Program-made: the position numbers and the translations under genes
Shown: positions 54,127 to 64,000 of the stretch, one piece after another
Layout: the number at the start of each line of letters is the position of its first letter
How positions within the stretch are numbered: the first letter of the stretch is position 1
NCBI RefSeq assembly: GCF_010448835.1
Contig: NZ_CP048409.1
Coordinates: forward strand, 4,831,400 to 4,895,399
Direction: 5' to 3'
Length of the DNA: 64,000 nt
DNA from: Draconibacterium halophilum
GTDB lineage: Bacteria > Bacteroidota > Bacteroidia > Bacteroidales > Prolixibacteraceae
Notes under the pieces: model-generated
The model's database searches: none
Seen by the model: the letters and a program-made list of their open reading frames with translations, nothing else
Told to the model about the DNA's origin: nothing

Positions 54127-55577
54127 ATGAACTTTTTATCAACAACCTTACTGTCTATTGCTCTGACGATTAGTCTTCCGGCACAAAAAAAGGAGCCAAA
54201 ATTTTACGACGAACTTTACCGGCCTCAATTCCATTTTACGCCGGAGAGAAACTGGCATAACGATCCGAATGGACTGGTTTTTTATGATAATGAATACCAT
54301 ATGTTTTACCAACACAACCCAAATGGAAAAGAATGGGGCTACATGCATTGGGGCACACGGTAAGTACCGACCTGCTTCATTGGCATCATCTTCCTATTGC
54401 CCTTTTTCCCGACGAAGGTTCAACCGACAAAGAAAAATGCACAGCGTTTTCAGGCTCGGCAATTGTTGATGAACATAATTTACTCAATAAACAAACCAGC
54501 GATATTAAAACATTGGTGGCATTTTACACCAGCCAGCATTGTGGCCAGCGCATTGCCTACAGTACCGATAAAGGAAGAAACTGGAAAAAATATGAGGGAA
54601 ATCCGATAATTGCATTTGATGAAAATGACGATGCCCGCGACCCAAAAATAGTTTGGCACAAACAAAGCAACAAATGGGTAATGGCACTCTATCGAAAATC
54701 GAGTGAAGATGAAAAATCTAAAGGCGTTTCGTTTTACACATCTACCAATCTGGTCGACTGGGATTGGCAAAGCCACATACCAGGCTTTTATGAATGCCCC
54801 GACCTGGTAAAATTCCAGGTTACTAATCGCCCCGACGAAACCAAATGGGTACTTTTTGATGGCGATGGCAGTTATATAATCGGAGATTTTGATGGCAAAG
54901 CTTTTACGCCTGAAACATCGAAACTAAAAAGCGATTGGGGGAAGAACTATTATGCCACACAAACATGGAGCAATATCCCTCAATCGGATGGCCGCGTGAT
55001 ACAAATTGCATGGATGCGCGACGGAGAGTTTCCCGACATGCCATTCAATGGACAGATGTCGTTTCCATGCGAGTTATCGGTTACAAAATTCGACCATGGA
55101 TACCAACTGGTACGGAATCCGGTTTCAGAGATCGAAAAATTGCATGGCAAGCACCAATCATGGGAAGACAAAAACGTTATACCGGGACTTAATGATAACA
55201 AACTAAAAAAGGTTTCCGGCGATTGCCTGCACATTATTGGCGAGTTCGACCTAAAAACAGCTGACAGTTTTGGTTTTATGCTCCGCCACAGTAATAAGTC
55301 GGCCGGAACTGAAATTCTTTATAATGTGAAACGAGGAACGCTTACAGTACTTGGTTGTACAGTGCCGCTTCCGCCTATCGATAATAAAATAAAATTAGAA
55401 ATTTTGGTCGACCGCGCCTCTGTTGAAATTTTTGCCAACGATGGCAAAAAAGTTATAAGTAACTGCTTCACTCCTGCCGAGAAAGCAACAGATGTTGTTC
55501 TTTTCGCCAACGGAGGCGAGCTGGGAATCGACAAGATTGATGTTTACGAAATGAATTCAATTTGGGAAAAGAAATAG
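54127..55577 (+). CDS. GH32 fructan-degrading enzyme (levanase/inulinase type), frameshifted in this sequence
   Basis: About 483 residues once a base is restored in the G run 54350-54353 (1451+1 is a codon multiple). A signal peptide (FLSTTLLSIALTISLPAQ) precedes the five-bladed propeller. The nucleophile Asp46 is in RNWHNDPNGLVFYD, the FSGSAI segment follows, the transition-state Asp is in ARDPKIVW and the acid/base Glu in YECPDLVKF. A C-terminal beta-sandwich ends with VDRASVEIFANDGK. It cleaves beta-fructosides such as levan or inulin. No SusC/D pair or fructokinase accompanies it. Confidence 0.9.
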
Positions 55578-55585
55578 AAACAAGG

Positions 55586-56077
55586 ATGAAATATTTTATA
55601 GCAATTGCTGTAAGCCTGGCAATGATTTTACCGATGATAGTAAACGCACAGGAACAAAAAATTTACGACACCAGAGCTGATGCCAAAAAGGACATTGCTG
55701 AAGCTGTTGAAGCAGCCCAAAAGTCAAACAAACACATATTCCTTCAAATCGGAGGAAACTGGTGCCCGTGGTGTATCAAATTTCACAATTTTATTCATAA
55801 CAATGTGGAGCTGAATTCATTTATGGAAGACAACTTTGAAGTTGTGAAAGTAAATTACGATCAGAATAATCGTCAGGAAGAGCTGTTGACGAAACTCGAG
55901 TTCCCCCAGCGTTTTGGATTTCCTGTTTTTGTTATTCTTGATGGATCAGGCAAACGAATCCACACGCAAAACTCAGCCTTTTTGGAGAAAGACAAAAATT
56001 ACGACAAAGACAAAATCTTACATTTCCTGAAAAACTGGTCACCAACTGCATTGGATCCGGTCTCGTACCAAAAATGA
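55586..56077 (+). CDS. Thioredoxin-like exported protein
   Basis: A 163-residue protein with a signal peptide (IAIAVSLAMILPMIVNAQ) and a thioredoxin fold: IFLQIGGNWCPWCIKFHNF with a CPWC active site (Cys60, Cys63) and the cis-Pro region FGFPVFVILDGSGKRI. It resembles thioredoxin_7/DUF255-type periplasmic proteins. I start at ATG 55586, preceded by AAGG; the longer frame overlaps the GH32 gene by 16 bp. Linkage to GH32 suggests cotranscription, though the functional tie is unclear. Confidence 0.82.
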   Translation: MKYFIAIAVSLAMILPMIVNAQEQKIYDTRADAKKDIAEAVEAAQKSNKHIFLQIGGNWCPWCIKFHNFIHNNVELNSFMEDNFEVVKVNYDQNNRQEELLTKLEFPQRFGFPVFVILDGSGKRIHTQNSAFLEKDKNYDKDKILHFLKNWSPTALDPVSYQK

Positions 56078-57663
56078 TCAGAAGAACATTGTAATCAGCT
56101 GAACACAAACAATAAGCAGTACCATTGCCACCGGATAAACTGTAGCATAAGCAATTGAGTGTGCGTTGGTATCGGTCATTGAGTCAGCTGCTGCAAGTCC
56201 GGGTGTGCTGGTCATACTGCCGCTTATTGCTCCCAAAAGCGTTAAGATATTCATTTTAAAGAACCACTTCCCGAGGATTCCTGCAAAAATCATCGGGATA
56301 ATAGTTATGGCACCTCCAAATAAAAACAGCTCAATTCCGTATTGATTAAATGTTTCCACAATTTTTGCCCGGCACCTGTTCCCACAGCCGCAAGAAAAAG
56401 TAACAACCCGAACTGCCGGACAAGTTGGTTAGCAGCTCCTGTCATGGTCCATAAAAGAGGGCCCGTTTTACCAATCCGGCTTAATACCAACGCAACAATA
56501 AGCACACCTCCGGTAAGGCCAAGACTAAAAGCAAAAGTACCCATGGCAATGCTTATTTTCCCTACAAGTACTCCCAGAATAATTCCGAGGGCTACCGGCA
56601 AAATATCGGTATCAGATAAACGTTTTTGATCATTCCCAAAGATCTTGGAAACCATGTCCATATTGGCACGACTACTGGCAATTACGAGCTTATCGCCAAA
56701 TTGCAGTTTCGAGCCCGGACTTGGAACAATATTAATACCTGCCCGGCGAATACGAGTGATTGTAGCCCCATAAGTATGAAGCAAGTTGATCTGCCCAATG
56801 GTTTTATTTACTACCTCTTTATTGGTAACCAATACCGAACGCACATCGTAGTTTGGATCAATCAATATTTCCTCATTTGTCTGAGGGCCGATCAACAATT
56901 CTACATTTTTTAGTGCCTCCTCTGTTCCAACAGCTTTTATAAGGTCGCCTTTTAGCAATAAAGTATCAGGATTTGGAGTAATAGCTACACCATCATGCAC
57001 CACGCGCGAAACCACAGCTTTAGTCATAAATCGAATACGCAACTCACCTATCGATTTTCCAACAACATTCTCGTTTTCAACAACAAAATTGCGTTTTAGC
57101 ACCTCCGGGAATTCATCTTTTAACACCGAAAGATGCTCCTCTTCAGCTTTGGCAATAGAAGTACCCAATATTTTTGGAAGGAAACGAATAAAGAGAATAA
57201 CACCAATAACACCAAACGGATAGCCCACACCATAGCCGATTGAGGCCAGTGGCGAACCGGTATAATCGATGGCTGCGGCCAAACCCGGCGTACTGGTTAA
57301 CGAACCCGTCAATAAGCCAACTGCGATGTTCGGATCAACATGGAACACGGAGATAATAACAACTGTAATCAACGAGGCCAACACAATAAGCAAGGACGCA
57401 AATCCGGCTAGTTGCCGCCCTTCCTTTTTAAACGACTCGAAAAAACTTGGTCCTGCCTGAATACCAATTGTAAAAATAAACAGCACCAATCCCAGATATT
57501 GAAAATCACTTGGGATAACAACTCCATAGTGCCCAAAAACCAAGGCCACAAAAATAACTGCCGACACATCGAGCGAGAGCCCGAATATCTTGATCCGTCC
57601 AACAATAAACCCCAAAGCAATTATGATGAAGAGGGCAAAATAGCTATTTCCCAGTAGTTCCAT
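56078..57663 (-). CDS. AspT/YidE-type transporter with two RCK_C domains, frameshifted in this sequence
   Basis: A 528-residue membrane protein after restoring one base near 56360-56361 (1586+1 is a codon multiple). Two homologous membrane halves each carry a GSLTSTPGLAAAIDY / GSMTSTPGLAAADS signature, typical of the aspartate:alanine antiporter superfamily. Between them are two TrkA-C (RCK_C) domains (VVGKSIGELRIRFMTKAVVS; TIGQINLLHTYGATITRIRR). ATG 57663 gives the usual N-terminus MELLGNSYFALF. Substrate is not known. It is convergent with the thioredoxin-like gene, with no gap. Confidence 0.87.
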
Positions 57664-57770
57664 GCGTGCTAAATTTGAGCACAAAGGTAAGCAATAGTTT
57701 TTGGGAGTAACAAGCATCCAAACGGAATACAAGCATAGATACCATCGGATTTAATATTTAGTATAGGTAC

Positions 57771-57797
57771 AAAAAAACCGGATAATTTTTATCCGGT
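57771..57797 (-). terminator. Terminator of the barrel-creatininase-pepE operon
   Basis: Stem ACCGGATAA (57777-57785) / TTATCCGGT (57789-57797), with seven T following on the minus strand. It lies 57 bp after the pepE stop. Confidence 0.8.
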
Positions 57798-57853
57798 CAG
57801 TTTATATTGTGTTCCAATTTATGGCAATAAAAAGCTAAAATCGTCGCCGGTCT

Positions 57854-58524
57854 TTAGCTCATAAGGCTCCTGGCCTTTTTAAAGATTCTACAACTTCTTT
57901 CACCAATCAATTCAATCTTTCCGTTTTCTACTTTAAACATGGTACCTTCGCGCAAACCAGCCACATAACATTTCGGATTTATTGCAAGGAATTCTGAAAT
58001 ACGTTGTTCGCGCGTTTCGCCACCATGTCCTTCAGGATTGGCATCCAGATAATGCGGATTGATCTGGAATGGCACCATATTTATACATTCAAATCCCATC
58101 GGATCAATTATCGGCATATCGTTGGTGGTGCGCAAAGTTGGGCAAGCTACATTCGATCCGGCACTCCAGCCAATGTAAGGAGCCCCGTTATAAACCCGCT
58201 CGCGTATCGGATTCATTAATTTCTGATCGTGCATCATTCGCACCAGCTGCCAGGTGTTTCCACCGCCAACAACTATGGCTTCGGCTTCTTCAATTGCTTT
58301 CACCGGATTTTTAAACGTATGAATACCTTTTATGTGGTGCCCCACTTCGGCAAAACGTTCTTCCACTTTCTCGCAATAAGTATCAAACGAAAAAGTAACA
58401 GCAGCATACGGAATAAAAACCGCAGTTACCGGCTTTTCTCCCAGGAATTTTTGATTTCATTTTTTGGGTAATCCAGGTAAGGCTCACCCGGCATTGTAGA
58501 GTTGCTTATCAGTAATAACTTCAT
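57854..58524 (-). CDS. pepE: Peptidase E (alpha-aspartyl dipeptidase), frameshifted in this sequence
   Basis: A 223-residue S51 peptidase after restoring one base in the T run 58448-58452 (671+1 is a codon multiple). It starts MKLLLISNSTMPGEPYLDYP like E. coli PepE, and continues VTAVFIPYAAVTFSFDTY, AIVVGGGNTWQL, YIGWSAGSNVACPTLRTTND with the catalytic Ser, and NPHYLDANPEGHGGETREQR with the His. It cleaves N-terminal Asp-X dipeptides. It is the last gene of a minus-strand operon. Confidence 0.9.
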
Positions 58525-58607
58525 TTCTATAACCTGTTAAATTGTGGCCGAAAGAACTGAAATCTTATGGATTTTTCCAATGATAATTAATGGTTTTTCA
58601 GGAAATT

Positions 58608-59376
58608 TTATTCATATAAATCTCCCGGATCACAAGCCGCCAACTCTACAAAATAGTCTGCTAATTGTGTGGTTACATCTTCCACAAACTTTTTACCTTT
58701 TTCTGCGGTAGCTTTTATCGGATTCCCAACACCGGTGTCGGTCGAAACTTTATCCCATTGGCGGGTGCCCAGGCGGTTTTGTTTTTTAGCCCCTCGAGTT
58801 TAAACGACCGGGCTTCGCCATCTCCGGCCTCCTCGAGTGGCCTTACCAACCCGGGGTAAAAATGCATGATTATGCTTGTTTCCATTTCATTGGCATGGTC
58901 GCCGGCCTCCTCAAAATAATCCTCCTGGTCGTACATTCGAAACCACTCAACTAAAGAAATAAATACATCGGAAAACTGAGGTTGCAATTCGCGCACCAAC
59001 GTTTAAAGTCATTTCCGCCGTGCCCATTCATTAGTACCAGTTTTTTTATGCCCTGTCCGCTTAAGGCAGTCAACAAATCTTTCAGAATTATCAACTGAGT
59101 GGATGGCTTGGTATGCAAACAGAAAGGCATATCAATCTGCCCCATGTTTTGGGCTCCCAACGGGATTACGGGCAACACCATAACTTTTGCTCCTTTCTCC
59201 CAGGCTTTACCGGCTGCATGTTCTGCAATTTTTGCCGTCTCCAGCGAATCGGTTCCGTATGGTAAATGATAATTGTGTGGCTCTGTGGCTCCCCAGGGCA
59301 AAATGGCTACATCGTATTTTTGCTCTTTTATTTGTTTCCAATTGGTTTGTTCAAGTACGTAAGGTTTTGCATTCAT
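58608..59376 (-). CDS. Creatininase-family amidohydrolase, frameshifted twice in this sequence
   Basis: About 256 residues after restoring bases at 59002-59004 and 58763-58765 (769+2 is a codon multiple). The metal-binding segments are in order: LPWGATEPHNYHLPYGTDSL, LPVIPLGAQN, LVLMNGHGGND and, in the second frame, EEAGDHANEMETS. The third frame gives the C-terminus TDTGVGNPIKATAEKGKKFV. Members hydrolyse creatinine or act in riboflavin/F420 precursor metabolism; the substrate here is open. The start overlaps the stop of the upstream barrel gene (ATGA). Confidence 0.82.
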
Positions 59377-60218
59377 TGTTTTAGGTTTAGTTTGTTATTA
59401 TTTATAGTTGCAGTAAAGTTATACCAAAAGTAAAGGTGTAAGTTCTGTCCTTTGTCGGTTTTAAACAGCGGCACCAAATCGTAACTGGCAAACACATTAA
59501 TCCATCGGTAGCCCATGCGCACCATCACCGAGGGCTTAAAGCGGTGCATAGAAAAATCGTCAACCACTTTTAGTTTCTCTTTTTTTCATCTTTGTACTTT
59601 ATTTTGGTGTGGCTACTCAGGCGAAAACTCCCCATCACACCAGCAGAAATAAACAAGCGGTTATCGTAATGATTTATCGGTATCTGAAACTCAATTAGCA
59701 ATGGCAAGTAAGCGATTCAATTCCGAGTTTCGATTTCTGATTCTCGTTGTAATGCAGGTAATCGGGATTAATTACATCGCCGGGATCTTGAACAATAGTG
59801 GTTTTATCATCCAGCGGTAGCTTTGCAGATGCAAGCCCAGGCCGGTAACCAGCCCTATTGTATTCTTGTTTTTCTGCAGACTTATACTTTGCTGCAAAAA
59901 GTTGATGTACGCCGAATTTGACCTAAAAACATCATTCTCCATAAACTCCGACTGGTAACCCGAATAATCTTCGTTTATCAACATATTAAAACCAAAATCG
60001 AGGCCTACCCAATGGCCTGAAAAATCGTCTTGCCAAATTCTTATCCCGTTGTGGGTAACTTCACTGATATCAATTTTGCGCAAAAAACGTTTCGGATTGT
60101 TTATCGGAACTATACTATCGTTATCCTGCGCTATTGTTTCAATGCCTAAAAAACAAAGAAAAAGCAACAGGATTATGGGAGTCTGAATAATACTTTTCAC
60201 GGGCTTATTTTGCTTCAT
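59373..60218 (-). CDS. Outer-membrane beta-barrel (PorT-like) protein, frameshifted three times in this sequence
   Basis: About 282 residues after restoring bases near 59811, 59708 and 59580-59586 (846+3 is a codon multiple). A signal peptide (IIQTPIILLLFLCFLGIETIAQ) precedes barrel strands: HWVGLDFGFNMLINEDYSGY, TIGLVTGLGLHLQSYRWDD, LPLLIEFQIPINHYDNRLFI, SAGVMGSFRLSSHTKIKYK and PSVMVRMGYRWINVFASYDL. This fits the outer-membrane barrel family common in Bacteroidota. It is the first gene of the operon with the creatininase-family and pepE genes. Confidence 0.72.
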
Positions 60219-60406
60219 ATCGAACATATATATTGAATATGAACATAAGCAAAAGTACACCATTGAAAAGAATTTAAGTCAATTGAATGTTAAAAATGGC
60301 AATTACCGTGTAATCGCACTTGAATTCAACAGATTACATTACGCACACCGAAAGTTAAATTTACGAAACACAACACTATAAACTCCTGAAATACAAATAA
60401 AAAGAC

Positions 60407-60414
60407 TACCTTTG
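60407..60414 (+). promoter_or_regulatory. TACCTTTG promoter box of the helicase gene
   Basis: Exact TAnnTTTG followed by CGG, 22 bp before the helicase start codon. Confidence 0.5.
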
Positions 60415-60436
60415 CGGCCACTTTAAAAAATTGAAT

Positions 60437-62148
60437 ATGAGTTTATTTGAAACAATGGGGTTAAAAGCCGAAATCCTAGGAGCCATCCAGGAACTTGGTT
60501 TTGAGAATCCCACGCCAATCCAAGAAAAAACGATTCCGTTTTGTTGGAAACCGACCAGGATATGGTTGCGTTGGCACAAACTGGAACGGGAAAAACAGCG
60601 GCATTTGGGCTACCTATTGTTCAGCAGTTCGACAGTTTGGTAAAAGTACCGCAGGCCTTAATATTAAGCCCAACGCGCGAACTGGCTTTGCAGATTGCTA
60701 GAGACCTTGAAACGTTCTCGAAAAACATTAACGGAGCAAAAATAGCCACTTTATATGCGGCTCCGACATCAGAAAACAGATTAAAGACCTTGAGAGTGGC
60801 GCCCAGATTGTGGTGGAACTCCGGGCCGTACCCTCGACCTGATAAAAGGAAGAAACTAAAGGTACACGAAATAAAGTGGTTGGTCCTCGATGAAGCCGAC
60901 GAAATGCTTTCAATGGATTTAAGGATGACCTTGATGCCATATTGAAAGATACACCGGTAGAAAAACAAACATTACTGTTTTCGGCTACTATGCCAAAAGA
61001 GATTGTGCGAATTGCCAATACCTACATGGCCGATCCTCACGAAATTTCGGTGGGAAAACGTAATGCCGGTGCCGAAAATGTAGAGCACAACTATTACCTG
61101 GTGCATGCCAGAGACCGCTATATAGCACTAAAGCGTGTGGCTGATATCAACCCGAATATTTACGGATAATTTTTTGCCGTACCCGTGCCGAGACAAAAGA
61201 TGTATCGGAAAAACTAATGCAGGACGGTTACAATGCCGATGCATTGCACGGTGACTTATCGCAGGCACAGCGCGACCACGTAATGGGGCGTTTCCGCAGC
61301 AACACCTGCAAATGTTGGTGGCTACCGATGTAGCAGCACGCGGACTGGATGTAAACGACCTTACCCACGTAATTAATTATAACCTGCCCGACGATCCTGA
61401 GGTGTATATTCACCGAAGCGGAAGAACAGGCCGTGCCGGGAAAAAAGGAATTTGTATTACCCTGATTCATATGCGCGAAAAAGGCAAACTGCGCGATGTG
61501 GAGAAGAAAGTGGGTAAACAATTCATAAAAGTTCCGGTTCCGCAGGGTAAAGAAATTTGCGAGAAACAGCTTTTTAAACTCATCGACCGGGTAGAGAAAG
61601 TGGAAGTAAACGAGGAGCAAATTGGCGAGTTTATGCCGGTTATTTACAAAAAACTGGCGTGGCTGGAGCGCGAAGAGCTGATTAAGCACTTTGTATCGGT
61701 GGAGTTTAACACCTTTTTGAAATACTACGAAAACGCCAAAGATATTAACGTTGACGAAGCCCGCGAAAAGAATCGATGCGTAACGATCGTGGCGACCGCC
61801 GCAGAGGAGGACGTGACGGACGAGATCGTGGTGATCGTGGAAACCGCGAGCGCGGCGGAGACCGTGAACGCGGAGACCGTGGCAGAGGACGAAGAGGCAA
61901 CGGTGGCAACATGTCGCGTTTCTTCTTTAGCCTGGGTAAAAAGAGCGCGTAAACAAACGTGCAATCATCGATTTGATTAACCAGAACACCCGGGAAAAAG
62001 TATCGATATTGGCAGCATTGAAGTGTTGAAAGGTTTCTCATTCTTCGAGATTGACTCGAACTACGAGAAAGAAATTACAAAAGCTTTCAAAAATGCCCGT
62101 TTCAGAGGCCAGAAAGTAAATATTGAAGTAGCGAATAAGAAGAAATAG
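60437..62148 (+). CDS. deaD: DEAD-box RNA helicase with RG-rich linker and DbpA-type C-terminal domain, heavily frameshifted in this sequence
   Basis: About 573 residues if ten single missing bases are restored (1712+10 is a codon multiple). Helicase motifs appear in order across frames: FENPTPIQEKTIPF (Q), AQTGTGKT (I), SPTRELALQ (Ia), LVLDEADEM (II), LFSATMP (III), ATDVAARGLDV (V), YIHRSGRTGRAGKKG (VI). After the core comes an Arg/Gly/Asp-rich tract of about 45 residues (61780-61910), then a DbpA/CsdA-like RNA-binding domain ending VNIEVANKKK. It fits the DeaD/CsdA group acting in ribosome assembly and cold adaptation. Confidence 0.87.
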
Positions 62149-62250
62149 TTTCTAGCCACTAGTTGCTGGCTGCTAGCTTTAAGAAATTGGAAATCCGGTC
62201 TTTTAAGATCGGATTTTTTATGTCTTTATTTGAAACTATCATACTGATTC
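62149..62250. other. Short intergenic stretch after the helicase gene
   Basis: It contains CTAGCCACTAGTTGCTGGCT-like words (62153-62175) and a T-rich run after an AAATCCG/CGGATTT hairpin (about 62189-62220) that can serve as the helicase terminator. Confidence 0.45.
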
Positions 62251-62325
62251 GTCGGCTGACGGAGAAGAATCTGTTGCATCGTAGCTTTGATGGAACAGAT
62301 CTCTCCATTTGTTCGAGATGACATC
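62251..62325. repeat. Second copy of the 24427-24500 repeat
   Basis: It shares GTC..CTGACGGAGA..AATCTGT at the left and ACAGAT..CTC...CGA.ATGACA at the right with the 24427-24500 element, with the same spacing class but a longer central loop. The arms are less perfect. Confidence 0.6.
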
Positions 62326-62441
62326 GTTCACAAGAAAAAGAGGAAGCGTCATTCTTTTAATCATCGTAATCTCCTCTGCATTCTCAGGCTGCCAACCAAA
62401 TTGGCCATGTCTTGATTAATAGCTGCCTTACTCACTGAAAA

Positions 62442-63125
62442 TTAGCCGGGAAATTCGAAAGTAGCTTTGTATTGCCCGGTGGTACAGCTTCAAAGTTGTT
62501 ATAGGTAATTGTAATTTCTTTACTCTGGTTACCACTAATTACCGACAACCAATCTAAATCCCAGCTATTCCATGGGTCGGCCGAAACTGTCTCAATTTTA
62601 TGCTCATACATCTCATAGGTACTAAATTCCGGATGTATAACCCATTTGTAAAATAGTGAAACAGCCAATCCCGGTTTTTTCAGGATCGATATAATAGTAA
62701 TTGAAATCGTCGTTATTTTTTAGCAGTAGTTTAACTGTTACGTTTGTTGAGGATACGTAGTCAACGATGTGATTTCACAACTCAACCCGGCATGAACTGA
62801 TTGTACTTCTTTAGCGCATCAACAATTCTTTCATCGTTGCGTGGGTCAGGGACAGAATTACCCAAGGTATCGAGGTAGGTTACAAATCCAATAGGTACGA
62901 TATTGTTGTTATAAAAAGAAGGATGTTTCTAATTATTGCACCAGTAGGCGTAGACAAATAAAAAGGCCAGGTCTCACCACTGTTATTTCCTCTTCCTTTG
63001 CAAAAACTGTAAATTCTCCAAGGTTTTCAAAATCCTCAACAAACGACATATTATCATTTAAATAATCAGGTGTGCGGAACAATCATAGTATTCAAAATCA
63101 TTATGCGCTAAAACAACTTCGCCAT
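62442..63125 (-). CDS. Fragmented gene for an unidentified, probably secreted protein
   Basis: Coding signal on the minus strand in several frames: AHNDFEYYD, FVEDFENLGEFTVFAKEEE, TYLDTLGNSVPDPRNDERIV followed by DALKKYNQFMPG, VKLLLKNNDDFNYYYIDPEK, and SLFYKWVIHPEFSTYEMYEH to a probable end YKATFEFPG at 62442. Frame changes occur at least four times, so no full product can be given. The Tyr/Asn/Asp-rich strands suggest an exported beta protein. Family unknown; start not determined. Confidence 0.45.
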
Positions 63126-63132
63126 TTGATGT

Positions 63133-63174
63133 ATAGTGACCAGTGACTAATGACTATGATAGTGACTAGTGACT
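63133..63174. repeat. Degenerate AGTGACT repeat cluster
   Basis: Five copies of a 7-8 base unit close to AGTGACT, with variants AATGACT and AGTGACC, in 42 bp. Similar words occur at 62153-62175. Together they resemble low-complexity intergenic repeats known from Bacteroidota. Confidence 0.55.
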
Positions 63175-63403
63175 TCCTCCTCCCATCGTACCCAAATTCC
63201 CCCACTCAGCAATTCTTTTTTTCATGATAACCGTGCTTGCCGCATCTTTGAATCAACGAAACAAACATGAAACAATTTTTCTTTTGATCTGATTATTGAG
63301 ATTACAGGTAGCCGGTCGATGTTGGTCGGCTGCCTTACAAAGTGTTTTTCAGAAACAGTTTTTTATTATCTTCATAAACGAAAACCATGGCAACTTTAAC
63401 TAC

Positions 63404-63990
63404 ATAAACAAACAAAAAACAAGTGCTCAAGCACCTGGCTATCCTGGCGGGTGCATTGCCATCAGCATCGTTTTTAGCCTGGTGCTTTTTCAACGTATCG
63501 CGTCACAAGGCTTGTGGAATATGGTACCGTTAACTTTTATCCAGTTGGAGCTGTTCCTGTACCTGGGCATCGTTTTTTCAAGTCGGTCGATCCGATACGC
63601 GGGAGCAATAAGGAAACCATCATTCGTTTGGTGCTCTTTTACTTTACGGTGTTGCTTATTGCCTCAGTATTGTTTTTGGCAGTTTTCACCTGGCACTTTT
63701 GGCGGGCGGGAGCACATTTCAGAATTTATCACGAACCTCATGCATGCCGAATTGCGGTCGCTCCAGAAATTCGCGATGGCAGAAGATTGAACTCAATCGT
63801 TTCGGGAACGGGCATGCGAAGATCATCCCGGTGTCGTTGCAAATCTGGTTGAAACGCTATAAAACAAATGTTGCCACACGAAAAGCCGTTGCTGATCACC
63901 ATTCATTTGAAGGAATGACAACTGTGGTGCGGACGACCTGCGTCAGCGCATGCAACTGGCCGCCTCATCGAAATTGCTTAAAAACTGAAC
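63404..63990 (+). CDS. Fragmented gene, possibly a membrane protein
   Basis: Coding-like segments change frame: HLAILAGALPSASFLAWCFF, then VNFYPVGAVPVPGHRFFKSV, IIRLVLFYFTVLLIASVLFL (a likely membrane helix), and near the end KIIPVSLQIWLKRYKTNVAT and DDLRQRMQLAASSKLLKN. The pattern fits a protein with one or two membrane helices and a soluble tail, but I cannot assign a family or fix the ends. Quality of this last part of the window is poor. Confidence 0.3.
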
Positions 63991-64000
63991 GAACGTTGCA

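Noticed and set aside
54127..57663. Polysaccharide utilisation locus around the GH32 gene
   Set aside because: There is no SusC/SusD pair, sugar transporter or fructokinase nearby; the neighbours are a thioredoxin-like protein and an AspT-type transporter.
60437..62148. Programmed frameshifting or gene decay in the DEAD-box helicase
   Set aside because: Ten single-base losses, all correctable, with intact motifs in each frame and similar losses in neighbouring genes, fit sequencing error better.
63133..63174. CRISPR array
   Set aside because: The repeated unit is only 7-8 bases, irregular, and has no spacers; there are no cas genes.

Overview
The window looks like a chromosome segment from a member of the phylum Bacteroidota, probably class Bacteroidia and close to the marine Marinilabiliales/Prolixibacteraceae-type anaerobes. 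Three things suggest this: type IX secretion (T9SS) C-terminal sorting domains, several families largely confined to the phylum (DUF4252, DUF4271, the coaX/TPR/lptC/ppiD cluster), and repeated TAnnTTTG promoter boxes with few strong Shine-Dalgarno sites. The genus-level placement is inference. I see no rRNA, tRNA, CRISPR array, prophage or intact insertion sequence. Most of the window is core-genome material.

Layout. 1-4.6 kb: DUF1232 fragment, TSUP permease, methyltransferase, outer-membrane barrel, FKBP-like protein and MarC. 4.7-15.1 kb: a long minus-strand series joining NAD and CoA synthesis (nadB, nadC, coaX) to envelope functions (FadL-like barrel, TPR lipoprotein-like protein, lptC, CBS/CorC membrane protein, ppiD foldase). 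15.3-21.5 kb: cupin, then a complete RND efflux operon (adaptor, pump, TolC). 21.6-23.6 kb: SDR, MazG and YiaK operon. 23.7-27.4 kb: a two-component system divergent from an acidic secreted protein, with a four-repeat operator between them. 27.7-30.3 kb: methionine-salvage pair mtnA/mtnP and a HAD phosphatase. 30.3-33.3 kb: three tandem cyclophilins, the last fused to a degenerate Deg-like protease. 33.3-38.2 kb: lipoprotein, GNAT, serine-less acyl-carrier-like protein, MscS channel, and an ECF sigma/TM protein/DUF4252 operon. 38.3-45.5 kb: mntP, queD, polA, dihydrouridine synthase, DUF4271, hemD, rnpA. 45.6-47.8 kb: an aromatic amino-acid operon (tyrA, DAHP synthase-chorismate mutase) preceded by a Phe/Tyr-rich leader peptide and terminator. 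47.8-53.1 kb: two T9SS metallopeptidases with a 37-residue membrane protein between them. 54.1-57.7 kb: GH32 fructanase, thioredoxin-like protein, AspT/YidE transporter. 57.8-62.1 kb: pepE, creatininase-family and barrel genes, then a DEAD-box helicase. 62.2-64 kb: fragmentary coding only.

The most interesting regulatory signal is the 24-residue leader peptide at 47675-47749 (minus), which carries an uninterrupted run of eight Tyr/Phe codons and is followed by a terminator hairpin just ahead of tyrA. This has the layout of a ribosome-mediated transcription attenuator. Second is the set of four TTAAC repeats spaced 11, 10 and 11 bp between the histidine kinase and its divergent neighbour.

Data quality: ten genes are broken by what are, in every case I could resolve, single-base deletions (22 in total, mostly in or beside short homopolymers). 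They become much denser towards the right end, with ten in the helicase alone. I read these as consensus errors rather than biology. I describe the genes as probably intact in the organism and give the break positions. The last 1.8 kb cannot be annotated reliably for the same reason.
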